Positions 55,179-63,781 of a stretch of DNA of 64,000 nucleotides are shown piece after piece. Position 1 is the stretch's first letter. Each line of letters begins with the position of its first letter. The DNA comes from Micromonospora sp. WMMA1947 (GTDB lineage Bacteria > Actinomycetota > Actinomycetes > Mycobacteriales > Micromonosporaceae), in the NCBI RefSeq assembly GCF_027497355.1, contig NZ_CP114909.1:2170001-2234000 (forward strand), given 5' to 3'. The notes under the pieces were generated by a model that was given only the letters and a program-made list of their open reading frames with translations, was not told the origin of the DNA and did not search any database. A program made the position numbers and the translations under genes.

Positions 55179-56636
55179 TCAGGCTGCCGAGAGGTGGACT
55201 CCGTCTCGGCCGTGGCGCTTCACGGCGTACAGGGCCTGGTCGGCTCGGTGCAGGGTGCGCTCGGGGGACTCGCCGGGTCGCGGCAGGGCCACGCCGACGC
55301 TGATCGTCCGGCCCGTACGGCGGGCCGCCTCGGTGAGCCGTTCGGCGATCCGGACCGCCTCCTCCGGGCGGCTGACCTCGATCACCGCCACGAACTCGTC
55401 GCCGCCGGTCCGGTACAGCTCGTCGCCTTGGCGCAGCGCACCTTCGAGGGCCCGGGCCAGACCCACCAGCAGCCGGTCGCCGGCCTGGTGACCGTACGTG
55501 TCGTTGACGTCCTTGAACCCGTCCACGTCGATCGCCAGCAGCGCGGTACGCCCCGGCGTGGCAGTGGCGATCCGCTGCCCGAACGGGCCGGTGTGCCGCA
55601 GTCCGGTGAGCGGGTCGGAGCTGGCCTGCTCGCGGAGCCGGGCGAGCGTACGCAGCCGGTCCAGGCAGGTCCACGCCTGCCCGGCGAGCAGCTCGATCAG
55701 GTTGACTGTGGTCGGGTCGGGGCGCAGGCGTTGCTCGTCGGCGACCAGCAGCACGCCGCCGGACGCCGGTGCGCCGACCGGCACCGCCACCAGCGTGCGC
55801 GCGCCGGCCCGGGTCAGCGGCAGGTACTCCTCGGTGGGCGGGTGGCCCGCCTCGCCCAGCGTGTACGCCGAGCCGTACCGGTGGGCCCGGTCGATCATGC
55901 GGTCGAGCGCTGCCGGTCCGGCGTCGGCCAGTTCGGCCCGGATCCGCGCCTCCAGCTCGCCCGGCGTGTCGGTGGGCGCGCCGAGGCGCGGGCCGCGCCG
56001 GCCGGTGAGCACCAGCACGGCGGCGGAGAGCGCCGACACGTCCCGGGCCGCGGCGAGCGCGGCGGTCATCAGGTCCCAGTCGGTCGGCGCGGCCGTGAAC
56101 GCGGCGGCGTGCCGGAGCAGCTTCTCGCTGCGGCTCTCGGCCGGCGGCCCGCCGAGCGCGGCGATCCGGCCGCCGAGACGGTCGGCCACCAGCTCGGCGG
56201 TCTCCCGCCACGCGGCGAGCACGACCTGTTCGCTCCACTGCAGGTCGAGCACGCCGATCGGGTGGCCGTCCGGGTCGCGTACCGGCACGCAGAGTTCCGC
56301 GGTGACGTCCGGGCGGACCTCGAGGTAGTCGGGGTCGGCGCCGACGTCGGGGACCGCGGCGGTGACGCCGGAGGCGTAGACCCGTCGCACCACCGAGGGT
56401 TCGGGCCGGTGGCGGCCCGGCGGGGCGCCGTCGGCGGTGGCCGGTACGTGCGAGAACACCTGCCAGGCGCCGGTGGCGGCGACGCAGCGCAGACGGTCGT
56501 GGACGCGGAGCAGGACGGTGGCGGTCGCCGGGGTGTGCCGGGCGAGCGCGGCGACGGTCCACTGGCATGCCTCCGGGACGGTGGACGCCGTGGGGAGGCG
56601 CACCGTGACGTCGCGGAGGACTCGCTCGTGATCCAC
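55179..56636 (-). CDS. GAF-GGDEF diguanylate cyclase
   Basis: A 485-residue cytosolic protein. Two regions resemble GAF sensory domains (about 20-165, and 190-320 with EEYLPLTRAGARTLVAVPVGA). The C-terminal GGDEF domain (about 335-480) has SSDPLTGL, LLAIDVDGFKDVNDTYGHQAGDRLL and an intact TGGDEF, with the inhibitory RxxD site (RQGD) five residues before it, so it should make cyclic-di-GMP and be product inhibited. The signal sensed is unknown. The GTG at 56636 follows AGGA at good spacing; a TTG at 56672 is in frame. Confidence 0.9.
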   Translation of the reverse strand: MDHERVLRDVTVRLPTASTVPEACQWTVAALARHTPATATVLLRVHDRLRCVAATGAWQVFSHVPATADGAPPGRHRPEPSVVRRVYASGVTAAVPDVGADPDYLEVRPDVTAELCVPVRDPDGHPIGVLDLQWSEQVVLAAWRETAELVADRLGGRIAALGGPPAESRSEKLLRHAAAFTAAPTDWDLMTAALAAARDVSALSAAVLVLTGRRGPRLGAPTDTPGELEARIRAELADAGPAALDRMIDRAHRYGSAYTLGEAGHPPTEEYLPLTRAGARTLVAVPVGAPASGGVLLVADEQRLRPDPTTVNLIELLAGQAWTCLDRLRTLARLREQASSDPLTGLRHTGPFGQRIATATPGRTALLAIDVDGFKDVNDTYGHQAGDRLLVGLARALEGALRQGDELYRTGGDEFVAVIEVSRPEEAVRIAERLTEAARRTGRTISVGVALPRPGESPERTLHRADQALYAVKRHGRDGVHLSAA

Positions 56637-56700
56637 GTCGTTCCTGCTCGGAGGGGGTCGGGTCGCGATCAAGCGTACTCAGCGCAACCGCTGCCGACCT

Positions 56701-56736
56701 TCGTACACATGTGCTATCCACAGGCTGTGGACGCCG
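56701..56736 (+). promoter_or_regulatory. 36-bp composite element, copy B
   Basis: It begins TCGTACACATGTGCTATC and then has a CCACAG/CTGTGG dyad ending GACGCCG; 33 of 36 bases match the element at 30667-30702. It lies in the divergent gap between the GGDEF gene (start 56636) and the phosphodiesterase gene (start 56814), upstream of a possible -10 TAGCGT at 56780-56785. Confidence 0.6.
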
Positions 56737-56813
56737 CCTGTGGGCGGAATCGGGCCTGCGCGAGGAGGGCGCGCGGCGATAGCGTGAGGGCCCGGGACCC
56801 GAGGAGGCCGCCG

Positions 56814-57593
56814 ATGCTCATCGCCCAGCTCAGCGACCCGCACGTGACCACCGGCCCGCTCGCGGCCGCCCCGGCGTCCGGGCTGCACCGGGCGCTCGGC
56901 ACGGTGCTCGCGCTGCGTCCCCGGCCCGACTGCGTGGTGATCACCGGTGACCTGACCGCCAACGGCCGCCCGGACGAATACCTCGCCCTGCGCGAGATCG
57001 TCGGCGCGTTCCCGCTGCCGGTGCACCTGGTGACCGGCAACCACGACGACCGCGAGTCGCTGCTCGACACGTTCGGCGGCACCCCCTACCTGGCGGGTGG
57101 CTTCTCGGCGCACTACCACGTCGACCTGCCGGACGCGACACTCGTGGTGCTCGACTCGCTCACCCCCGGCAGTCCCGGCGGACGCCTCGGCGACGAGCAG
57201 CTCGCCTGGCTCGACGGGGTGCTCGCCGGGCGTACCGACGCGCCCGCCGTCGTGTGCCTGCACCATCCGCCGGTCGCGGTGGGCGCACCCGTCATGGACG
57301 CCATGGGCCTCGCCGACGCCGACGCGCTCGCCGCCGTGATCGGCCGCCACCCCCATGTCGTACGCGTCGCCGCGGGTCACCTGCACCGTCAGGTCACGAG
57401 CGCGTTCGCCGGTACGGTGCTGACCACCGCGCCGAGCACCTGGATCCAGGTGGGCCTGGCCATGACCGACGACGAGGAGCCGGGGTTCCTCGCCGAGCCG
57501 ACCGCCTTCCTGCTGCACCTGATCGCCGACGGCGGCTGCGTGACGCACACCGTCCAGGTCAGCCACGCCGCCGGGCGCACCTGCTGGTTCTGA
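56814..57593 (+). CDS. Calcineurin-like metallophosphoesterase, CpdA type
   Basis: A 259-residue phosphodiesterase with all five metal motifs of the class III cyclic-nucleotide phosphodiesterase family: QLSDPHV, ITGDLTANG, TGNHDDRE, LHHPPVAVG and AAGHLHRQV. Such enzymes hydrolyse cAMP or other phosphodiesters; the true substrate is unknown. GAGGAGG at 56801-56807 fixes the ATG. It is divergent from the diguanylate cyclase, so a signalling link is possible but not shown. Confidence 0.9.
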   Translation: MLIAQLSDPHVTTGPLAAAPASGLHRALGTVLALRPRPDCVVITGDLTANGRPDEYLALREIVGAFPLPVHLVTGNHDDRESLLDTFGGTPYLAGGFSAHYHVDLPDATLVVLDSLTPGSPGGRLGDEQLAWLDGVLAGRTDAPAVVCLHHPPVAVGAPVMDAMGLADADALAAVIGRHPHVVRVAAGHLHRQVTSAFAGTVLTTAPSTWIQVGLAMTDDEEPGFLAEPTAFLLHLIADGGCVTHTVQVSHAAGRTCWF

Positions 57594-57605
57594 GCCGCGC
57601 CGCCG

Positions 57606-58220
57606 ATGCTCTGGTACGTCGCGTACGGCTCGAACCTGTACGCCGCGCGGCTCGACTGGTACCTCCGTGGCGGGTGTCCACCGGGCGGGCTGCGCACGTA
57701 CCCCGGCTGCCGGGACCGCCGGCCACCGCGCCGGACGGCTCCGGTGCTGATCGACGGCGGCGTCTACTTCGCCGGGGAGTCGCGGGCCTGGACCGGCGGC
57801 ATGGCGTTCTACGACCCGCTGCTGCCGGGCCGGGCGGCAGCGCGCGGCTACCTGGTGACAGTCGAGCAGTTCGCGGACATCGCCGCGCAGGAGATGTACC
57901 GGCCGCCCGGGGCCGACCTGGCCGGGATCCGCACGGCTGTCGAGACCGGGCGGGCGACGCTCGGGCCGGGCCGGTACGAGACGCTGCTGCGCGTCGGCGT
58001 CCACGAGGGCCTGCCGATGCTCACGTTCACCGCGCCGCACCGGGCGGTGGAGGTGCAGTGGACCCGGCCCGCGCCGATCTACCTCGGGATGTTGGCGCGC
58101 GGGCTGCGCGAGGCACACGGCTGGGACGCCGCGCAGACCGTCGGCTACCTGGCGGGCCGGCCGGGGGTCGCCGGGCGGTGGACCCGGTCCGCGTTGCGGA
58201 GGCTGGTCGGCGCCGGCTGA
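57606..58220 (+). CDS. GGCT/AIG2-fold protein of unknown substrate
   Basis: A 204-residue protein that starts LWYVAYGSNLYAARLDWYL, the Y-G-S-N-L nucleation loop of the gamma-glutamylcyclotransferase-like fold. Actinobacterial copies of this longer type are often labelled histone deacetylase in databases without evidence. The substrate is not known. It follows the phosphodiesterase gene by 12 bases on the same strand, so the two are probably co-transcribed. Confidence 0.75.
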   Translation: MLWYVAYGSNLYAARLDWYLRGGCPPGGLRTYPGCRDRRPPRRTAPVLIDGGVYFAGESRAWTGGMAFYDPLLPGRAAARGYLVTVEQFADIAAQEMYRPPGADLAGIRTAVETGRATLGPGRYETLLRVGVHEGLPMLTFTAPHRAVEVQWTRPAPIYLGMLARGLREAHGWDAAQTVGYLAGRPGVAGRWTRSALRRLVGAG

Positions 58221-58304
58221 GGGTGGCGGTGGCGATTTGTCCTGATGCAACCGCCGTCGCCGCCGGGCCCGTCTTGCAGCCGTAGGGTCCCGGGAAGGAG
58301 CGGT

Positions 58305-58817
58305 ATGCGGGCCGAGGACGAGACCGAGTACGTGGCGTACGTGCGGGCACGGCTGCCCGTGCTGCACCGCACCGCGTACCTGATCTGCGGTGACGCGCAC
58401 CTGGCGGACGACATCGTGCAGACGACGCTCACCAAGCTCTACCGGTACTGGCGGCGGGCGGCCGCGGCGGACGACACCGACGCGTACGTCCGGCGGATTC
58501 TGATCCACACCTATCTGGACGAACGCCGGCGCGGGTGGTTCCGGATCCGGCTGCTGCCGCAGGCGCCGGATCGACCGGCCGCCGCGCCGCCGGACGTCGA
58601 GGAACGCGACGGCGTCGAGGATCTGCTGGCCGGCCTGCCACCGGCCCAGCGGGCCGTGCTGACCCTGCGCTTCCTCTGCGACCTTCCCGTCGCCGAGGTG
58701 GCGAGCCTGCTCAACTGCTCGACCGGCAACGTCAAGAGCCACACCTCTCGTGGGCTCGCGAAGCTGCGCAAGCGGCTCGATCTGGAGACCTGCACCGACA
58801 ACCGAGCGGGAGGCTGA
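58305..58817 (+). CDS. SigE-family (ECF) RNA polymerase sigma factor
   Basis: A 170-residue sigma factor of the short actinobacterial SigE-type. Region 2 is at about 5-75 (YVRARLPVLHRTAYLICGDAHLADDIVQTTLTKLYRYW ... AYVRRILIHTYLDERRR) and region 4 at about 105-155 (LPPAQRAVLTLRFLCDLPVAEVASLLNCSTGNVKSHTSRGLAKL). GGAAGGAG precedes the ATG at 58305. One base separates its stop from the next ATG, and that gene encodes a membrane-anchored protein that is a candidate partner. Confidence 0.93.
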   Translation: MRAEDETEYVAYVRARLPVLHRTAYLICGDAHLADDIVQTTLTKLYRYWRRAAAADDTDAYVRRILIHTYLDERRRGWFRIRLLPQAPDRPAAAPPDVEERDGVEDLLAGLPPAQRAVLTLRFLCDLPVAEVASLLNCSTGNVKSHTSRGLAKLRKRLDLETCTDNRAGG

Positions 58818-58818
58818 C

Positions 58819-60084
58819 ATGACCTGGGACGAGGATCGGGCGGGTGCGGTCGTCCGCCGGGTGCTGGCCCGGGTCGACGTGCCGCCGAGCCGGGTCGATC
58901 CGGCGGCGGTGGTGGTCGCCGCGCGCAGGGCCGAACAGCGGCGTCGTCGGCTCACCGTCACCCTCGCGGCGGCGACGGTGCTCGCGATCGGGCTCGGGTC
59001 GGCGGTGGCGCTGGGCCGGGAGGGCAGCGGCCGAGGCATGGACGAGGTCATCGACCGGCCGTCCCCGGGCCCGACCGAGACCCGCGCCGTGCCCACCGTG
59101 GACCAGGTGCGGGTACGGGTGAGCGCGAGTCCGGCCGAGTGCACCTCCGAGCAGTACGACACGCCTGACGACGCGTACTTCCCGAGCCTGGGCGCGGTGG
59201 ACCCCAGCGGCCGGTTCCTCGCGGGGACCTCCCCGGTGGGGGACTGGCGGAAGAAGGGTTTCCGCACCTACCTGGTGATCTGGGACCGGGGGAAGGCGAA
59301 CCTCGTGGAGTTGTCACGTGCCTTCCAGGCCACCGTGACCGCGATCAACTCCGCGGGTGTGGCCGTCGGCAACCGCTGGGACGGCGAGAACCGGCCCGAC
59401 GTGCCCTGGGTCTACCGCGACGGGCAGGTGCGGAACCTTCCCCTGCCCGAGGGCTACCGGGACGTCCAGCCGGTCTCGGTCGACGCCGCCGGGGAGATCC
59501 TGGGAGTCGCCGTCGGTAGCGACGACCAGGCGGTCCTGGTCCGGTGGGACGCCGCGGCGCAGACTCCGCCACGGGTCGTCGCGGACCACGTCGGCAACTT
59601 CCTCGGCCGGGCGTCCGACGGCACGGTCATCGACACCGTGAGGCTCGCCCGGGAAGCGGGGGGCATCCGGATCTCCCGGCCGGGCGGCGGCACCGTGGTG
59701 CAGCCCGCTGCGCCCGATTGGCACTTCCGACGGGACGCTCCGGTGCAGGGCGACTGGCTGGCCGGAACCGTCTGGGGCGTCGGCGCCGAGAAGTCGTCAC
59801 CGGCGCAGTGGAACGTCCGGACGGGCCGGCTCACGGTGTTCCTCGGCCTGGACACCTACCGGGTCGACACCGTCGTCACCGACCGGAACGGGCGGCTGGT
59901 CGTCTCGACGCCTCGGCAGGGCTGGTTCCTGGTCGGACCGGACGGGACGGCGCGGCCGATACCGAGGAGCCTGACGGGCGAGCGCCAGTTGTGGAGGATC
60001 CTTTTCGACGACGCGGGACGCATCTACGGCGCAGCGTTCGACGAGAGCGGGCGGCAGTGGCCGGTGGTCTGGCAGTGCCGGTGA
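58819..60084 (+). CDS. Membrane-anchored beta-propeller-like protein, partner of the sigma factor
   Basis: A 421-residue protein with a cytoplasmic N-terminus of about 47 residues, one helix at about 48-68 (LTVTLAAATVLAIGLGSAVAL), and an outside domain of repeated units (VDPSGRFLAGTSPVGDWRKKGF, INSAGVAVGNRWDGENRPDVPWVYRDG, VDAAGEILGVAVGSDDQAVLVRWD). These are spaced like blades of a propeller. The position directly after a sigma gene suggests an anti-sigma or sensor role; the short N-terminus lacks the zinc motif of classical anti-sigma factors. GGGAGG precedes the ATG. Confidence 0.75.
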   Translation: MTWDEDRAGAVVRRVLARVDVPPSRVDPAAVVVAARRAEQRRRRLTVTLAAATVLAIGLGSAVALGREGSGRGMDEVIDRPSPGPTETRAVPTVDQVRVRVSASPAECTSEQYDTPDDAYFPSLGAVDPSGRFLAGTSPVGDWRKKGFRTYLVIWDRGKANLVELSRAFQATVTAINSAGVAVGNRWDGENRPDVPWVYRDGQVRNLPLPEGYRDVQPVSVDAAGEILGVAVGSDDQAVLVRWDAAAQTPPRVVADHVGNFLGRASDGTVIDTVRLAREAGGIRISRPGGGTVVQPAAPDWHFRRDAPVQGDWLAGTVWGVGAEKSSPAQWNVRTGRLTVFLGLDTYRVDTVVTDRNGRLVVSTPRQGWFLVGPDGTARPIPRSLTGERQLWRILFDDAGRIYGAAFDESGRQWPVVWQCR

Positions 60085-60550
60085 CCGGCACGCGCGGCAG
60101 TGAGTCGAGTTCGGACAGTTCGCTCGATGTACCGGGCCGTCGGATGTGAACGACCGTTCGGTCGACGATGGGTGACCGGCAGGGGGTGATTCCGGCAGGG
60201 ACGGTTGCCAGCGCAAGGAAATGCGCGTGACATGAGCGTCGGCGCCGGCTCCCTGTCCCTGGGGGCCGGCGCCATCGACGGCGGCAGGCATCGAGAGCCT
60301 GCGCCGCGCGGAATTTCACCTGACCGTCATGTCCGACTCGTCCGGCAGACCGGTACGGGCCGCCCGAGACAACGACGATTCCTGATGCCGCCCCGTTCGA
60401 CCTGGCGGCCGGTGGATGAGAAGCTACCCCGGCGGGGCGGCGTTCCCCCGAGTACCGCCCTCCGCGATCGACACCTGTCACGGCACGGACCAGGGTCGCC
60501 GGGCGCACCATCGCCCGGACGCCACATACCGGCATCTCACGAGGAGTTCC
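60085..60550. promoter_or_regulatory. Non-coding gap with an operator-like dyad and a hairpin
   Basis: No convincing gene is seen in these 466 bases. CGACCGTTCGGTCG (60151-60164) is a perfect dyad with a TT centre. A GGCGCCGGC/GCCGGCGCC hairpin (60241-60273) lies 157 bases after the upstream stop and may end that transcript. The ribosome binding site GAGGAG of the nucleotidase is at 60541-60546. Confidence 0.45.
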
Positions 60551-62293
60551 ATGTCCGTCACCGGGATGCGACGCCGGGCCGCCGTCGGCCTGGCCGCACT
60601 CGCCGCGACCGCGTTCACCGCGGTCGCCGTCACCCCCGACCAGGCCGAGGCCCGCCCGAAGCCGGTCGACGTCCAGTTGCTCGCGATCAACGACTTCCAC
60701 GGCAACCTGGAGCCGCCGAGCGGGTCCAGCGGCACCATCGAGGGCCAGCCGGCCGGTGGCGCGGAATACCTGGCCAGCCACCTGAAGAAGATGCGCGCCG
60801 AGGCCAAGAAGCAGGGCAAGGGCACCGTCACCGTCGCCGCCGGTGACCTCATCGGCGCCTCGCCGCTGCTGTCCGCCGCGTTCCACGACGAGCCCACCAT
60901 CGAGGAGATGAACCTCGCCGGGCTGGAGTTCGCGAGCGTCGGCAACCACGAGTTCGACGAGGGCGCGGCCGAGCTGCTGCGCATGCAGCGTGGCGGCTGC
61001 CACCCGGTGGACGGCTGCGCCGACGGCACCCCCTTCAAGGGCGCCAAGTTCTCGTACCTCTCGGCGAACGCCTTCAAGACCTCCACCGGCCTGCCGCTGA
61101 TGCAGCCGTTCGGCATCAAGATCGTCAAGGGTGTGCCGATCGGCTTCATCGGGATGACCCTGGAGGGCACCCCGAACATCGTCAGCCAGCAGGGCGTCGC
61201 CGGCCTGCGGTTCACCGACGAGGCCGACACCGCCAACAAGTACGCCAAGATCCTGCGCCTGCTCGGCGTCAAGAGCATCGTCGTGCTGCTGCACGAGGGC
61301 GGCGTGCAGAACGGCGGCGGCATCAACGACTGCACCGGGTTCAGCGGCCCGATCGTCGACATCGCCAACCGGATGGACCCGTCCATCGACGTGATCGTCA
61401 GCGGGCACACCCACGCCGCGTACAACTGCAACATCAACAACAAGCTGGTCACCAGCGCCAGCTCGTTCGGCCGCCTGGTCACCCAGATCGACCTGAAGAT
61501 CGACCCGCGTACCCGCGACGTGGTGAGCGCGTCCGCCAACAACGTGGTCGTCACCCGGGACGTCGAGCCGGACCGGCCCTCGACCGATCTGATCAACCGG
61601 TACAAGACCGCGCTCGGCCCGGTGGCCGACCGGGTGGTCGGCGAGACCACCGCCGCGATCACCAAGACGCAGGAGAACCTGTACCAGACCGGGGTCGACG
61701 TCAACGGCAAGCCGACGTACCAGACCGGTGAGTCGCCGCTGGGCAACCTGATCGCCGACGCGCAGCTCGCCGCGACCGACACCGAGCAGAACGCGGTGGC
61801 CGCGTTCATGAACCCCGGTGGCGTACGCGCCGACCTCGACGCCGGCCCGGTCACCTACGCCGAGGCGTTCACCGTGCAGCCGTTCGCCAACAACCTGGTG
61901 ACGCTCGACCTGACCGGCGCGCAGCTCTACTGCATGCTGGAGCAGCAGTTCACTGTGGCGCGTGTGCTCTACGCGTCCTCGACCGTCAACTACGTCGTGG
62001 ACGTCAACGGCACCACCGCGCCGGCCGGTACGCCGTGCGCCGGCACCCGCGTGGTCCGGGGCAGCCTCACCATCAACGGCACCCCGGTGACGGACACCGC
62101 CACCTACCGGGTCACCGTGAACAACTTCCTCGCCGGTGGCGGCGACGGCTTCAGCGTCCTGACCGGCGGCACCAACGCGGTGACCGGCCAGATCGACCTG
62201 GACGCCTTCACCGCGTACCTGACCGAGAAGTCGCCGGTCTCCCCGCCGGCGCTGGACCGGATCCGCACCACCACCGAGGTCGCGGCCGGCTGA
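60551..62293 (+). CDS. Secreted 5'-nucleotidase / UshA-type metallophosphatase
   Basis: A 580-residue exported enzyme with a signal peptide of about 34 residues (MRRRAAVGLAALAATAFTAVAV, cleavage near AEA). The N-terminal metallophosphatase domain has AINDFHGNLEP, AAGDLIGASP, SVGNHEFDEG, LHEGGV and SGHTHAAYN. The C-terminal 5'-nucleotidase domain starts near residue 365 (GETTAAITKTQ, TGESPLGNLIADAQL, MNPGGVRADLDAG, NFLAGGGDGFSVL). It should release phosphate and nucleosides from nucleotides outside the cell. A strong hairpin follows. Confidence 0.95.
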   Translation: MSVTGMRRRAAVGLAALAATAFTAVAVTPDQAEARPKPVDVQLLAINDFHGNLEPPSGSSGTIEGQPAGGAEYLASHLKKMRAEAKKQGKGTVTVAAGDLIGASPLLSAAFHDEPTIEEMNLAGLEFASVGNHEFDEGAAELLRMQRGGCHPVDGCADGTPFKGAKFSYLSANAFKTSTGLPLMQPFGIKIVKGVPIGFIGMTLEGTPNIVSQQGVAGLRFTDEADTANKYAKILRLLGVKSIVVLLHEGGVQNGGGINDCTGFSGPIVDIANRMDPSIDVIVSGHTHAAYNCNINNKLVTSASSFGRLVTQIDLKIDPRTRDVVSASANNVVVTRDVEPDRPSTDLINRYKTALGPVADRVVGETTAAITKTQENLYQTGVDVNGKPTYQTGESPLGNLIADAQLAATDTEQNAVAAFMNPGGVRADLDAGPVTYAEAFTVQPFANNLVTLDLTGAQLYCMLEQQFTVARVLYASSTVNYVVDVNGTTAPAGTPCAGTRVVRGSLTINGTPVTDTATYRVTVNNFLAGGGDGFSVLTGGTNAVTGQIDLDAFTAYLTEKSPVSPPALDRIRTTTEVAAG

Positions 62294-62311
62294 CCGCCGA
62301 CCGCATCGCCG

Positions 62312-62342
62312 ACGGGCCCCGGAGCGCAGCTCCGGGGCCCGT
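62312..62342. terminator. Bidirectional terminator after the 5'-nucleotidase
   Basis: Perfect 14-base arms ACGGGCCCCGGAGC and complement with a GCA loop, between convergent genes. Confidence 0.9.
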
Positions 62343-62382
62343 TCGCGTCCGGCGGCCCGCTTCGTCGCAGGCCGCCGGCTTG

Positions 62383-63672
62383 TCAGGTCGCCCGCGCGGG
62401 CTCGGGCGCCGGCGTCGCGGCGACCGTCGACCGGCCGTCCTGCGCGGCGGTGAGCAGCGGACGCAGCGACAGCGCGAGCAGGGAGGCGGCCAGGCAGCCG
62501 CCCACCACGACCGCCACCCACACCCGGCCGTTCGCCGCGCCGATCAGCGGGCCGGCGGTGACCGGGCCGACCACGCCGCTGATCCCGAAGATCATCGAGC
62601 TCATCGCGTTGTACCGGCCGCGCAGCTCGTCGGTGGCGAGCGCGTTGGTCAGGGCGGGCATGACCGGCGACAGCATCGTCTCGCCGAACCCGAAGATCGC
62701 CGAGCAGGCCACCACGCCGAGCGCCGCGAGCACCGCGTTGCCGCTGCCCACCACGCCCGCCGCGCCGAGCACCAGCCACGCGCCGGCGAAGACCGCGCCG
62801 ACGGTGGCCAGAGCGCGGGTACGGCTGCGCCCCTCCAGCCGCCGGATCACCAGCAGCTGCGAGAGCACGATCATCACGGTGTTCGCGGCCAGCGCCCACG
62901 CCACCACCCGGGGCGTCACCTCGACCACCCGCACCGAGTACGCCGCGAAGCCCACCTCGATCTGCGCGTACCCGCAGGTGGTGAGCACCAGGCCGAAGAT
63001 GACGAGGCGGCGGAACGGCCGGTCCTGCAGCACCGTGAGGTAGCCGCCGGTCCTCCGGTCGGCGGCCTTCGCGCCGACTGCCACGGCCGGCCGGCGCCCG
63101 ACGTGCGGCAGGCTCAGCAGGATCAGGGCCGGGGTCAGGTAGCTCACCGCGTCCAGCAGGTAGATCACCTCGAAGGTGATCGGACGGGCCACGTCGACCA
63201 CCGCGCCGGAGATCAGGCCACCGGTGCCGATACCGAGGTTGAGCAGCGCGAAGTTGAGCCCGAAGACGCGCTGCCGCTCGCCGTCGTCGGTGAGCGAGGC
63301 GAGGATCGTGTTCTGCCCGGCCCAGATCGCCGAGCTGCCGACCGCGACCAGCGTCATCACGCCGAACGCCGAGGCGGTCGAGTCGACGAGCGCCAGCGAG
63401 CCGGTGCCGATCGCCTCGATCACCAGGCACGGCAGCACCACCCGGCGCGCGCCGAACCGGTCGATGAACGTTCCGGCAAGCGGCGAGAGAGCCAGCGTGA
63501 CCGCGCCGAACCAGCCGATCACCAGCCCGGCCCGGGTGTCGGTCAGGCCGCGTACGTCGGTGAGGTAGATGAACAGGAACGGCAGGGTGAGGCCGCGCCC
63601 GACGGCGGAGAACAACGTGCCGAGCAGGATCCGGCGGGCTTCGGGACGGGCGGGCAGGGCGCGGCGCAGCAT
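62383..63672 (-). CDS. MFS transporter
   Basis: A 429-residue protein with 12 predicted helices and an MFS motif A-like LSPLAGTFIDRFGARRVV. Segments LNFALLNLGIGTGGLISGAVVD and DELRGRYNAMSSMIFGISGVVGP are typical of MdtH/YfcJ-like exporters. The substrate is unknown. The ATG at 63672 begins the usual short cytoplasmic start; it lacks a clear ribosome binding site, and an upstream in-frame start is possible. Convergent with the nucleotidase. Confidence 0.88.
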   Translation of the reverse strand: MLRRALPARPEARRILLGTLFSAVGRGLTLPFLFIYLTDVRGLTDTRAGLVIGWFGAVTLALSPLAGTFIDRFGARRVVLPCLVIEAIGTGSLALVDSTASAFGVMTLVAVGSSAIWAGQNTILASLTDDGERQRVFGLNFALLNLGIGTGGLISGAVVDVARPITFEVIYLLDAVSYLTPALILLSLPHVGRRPAVAVGAKAADRRTGGYLTVLQDRPFRRLVIFGLVLTTCGYAQIEVGFAAYSVRVVEVTPRVVAWALAANTVMIVLSQLLVIRRLEGRSRTRALATVGAVFAGAWLVLGAAGVVGSGNAVLAALGVVACSAIFGFGETMLSPVMPALTNALATDELRGRYNAMSSMIFGISGVVGPVTAGPLIGAANGRVWVAVVVGGCLAASLLALSLRPLLTAAQDGRSTVAATPAPEPARAT

Positions 63673-63781
63673 GCTGGGATTCTGTTCGGCGGGTACGACG
63701 ACCGCGACCCGTTTACCCCTTACGCCAACGGTCGCCGGGCCGGAAGGTGAGCGAGCACACGTGCTCTGCCATGCTGACCCG

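Noticed and set aside
60205..60846. Open frame crossing the gap before the 5'-nucleotidase
   Set aside because: Its composition is Arg/Pro/Gly-rich, its start has no ribosome binding site and it runs into the nucleotidase in another frame.
62035..63750. 571-codon plus-strand frame opposite the last MFS gene
   Set aside because: Its composition is typical of antisense to a membrane protein (His/Arg/Gln-rich), with no domain; the minus-strand MFS frame has clear helices and motif A.
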